Shown here one piece after another: positions 5,207-5,271 of a stretch of DNA of 5,271 nucleotides (position 1 is the first letter of the stretch; each line of letters begins with the position of its first letter). The notes under the pieces were generated by a model that was not told the DNA's origin, made no database searches, and saw only the letters and a program-made list of their open reading frames with translations. The stretch is from assembly GCA_003645395.1 (NCBI GenBank), contig QNFC01000139.1, forward strand, positions 1 through 5,271, in the 5' to 3' direction. The translations under genes and the position numbers were made by a program. The stretch is from Gammaproteobacteria bacterium (lineage in GTDB: Bacteria > Pseudomonadota > Gammaproteobacteria > Immundisolibacterales > Immundisolibacteraceae).

Positions 5207-5271
5207 ATGCTACAGATCAATGAGGTTAAGCAGCGGCTCAGCCAGGGTGAAACTCAGTTTGGCTATTTGCA
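5207..5271 (+). CDS. Unidentified gene, first 21 codons only (cut by the right edge)
   Basis: An open frame starts at ATG 5207 behind a strong ribosome binding site and continues to the edge. The visible N-terminus begins MLQINEVKQRLSQGETQFGY, polar and charged, with no signal peptide or membrane helix; residues 4-13 look helical. I do not recognise the family. It is separated from the NrtS-like gene by 77 bases containing a weak hairpin, so it may belong to a separate transcript. Confidence 0.6.
   Translation, partial: MLQINEVKQRLSQGETQFGYL

Noticed and set aside
4494..5207. Minus-strand frames opposite the phosphoesterase and NrtS-like genes (4494-4886, 4648-4947, 5004-5207)
   Set aside because: Antisense to genes with full motif sets and coupled start/stop codons; serine/proline-rich translations typical of shadow frames.

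Overview
The window looks like an ordinary chromosomal segment of a Gram-negative proteobacterium, most likely an aquatic gammaproteobacterium. This rests on the gene types (GST, DAACS symporter, YfcE-type phosphoesterase, NrtS-like small membrane protein), the Sec signal peptide, the Shine-Dalgarno sites and the mid-range base composition. It is an inference from protein style only; there is no rRNA or other taxonomic marker. I see no mobile element, CRISPR array, tRNA or rRNA.

Left half, minus strand (1-2043): a tightly packed three-gene unit read right to left. It starts with a glutathione S-transferase-like protein (2043 to 1435). Sixteen bases later comes a periplasmic PhnD-type solute-binding protein (1418 to 519). 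Its stop codon overlaps the TTG start of a membrane-anchored sensor that runs off the left edge (522 to 1). No ABC permease or ATPase is seen here, so the binding protein plus sensor look more like a two-protein ligand-sensing module than a transporter. The output domain of the sensor lies outside the window.

Middle (2044-2281): a 238-bp divergent intergenic region. It holds a plausible extended -10 promoter for the rightward genes, a possible overlapping leftward promoter, a perfect 10-bp palindrome, and three copies of AGGATA in alternating orientation that could form two mutually exclusive hairpins.

Right half, plus strand (2282-5271): an apparent co-directional cluster. A DAACS-family acidic amino acid/dicarboxylate symporter is followed by a classical NAD-type short-chain dehydrogenase, a YfcE-like metallophosphoesterase, and an 83-residue two-helix NrtS-like protein translationally coupled by a GTGA overlap. 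A weak hairpin with a short T-tract follows, then a strong ribosome binding site and the first 21 codons of an unidentified gene cut by the right edge. No terminator is visible between the symporter and the NrtS-like gene, so they may be co-transcribed, but their functions do not form an obvious single pathway.

Most of the window is conventional. The parts most worth following up are the binding protein/sensor pair with its histidine-rich periplasmic loop and the structured leader of the symporter gene.
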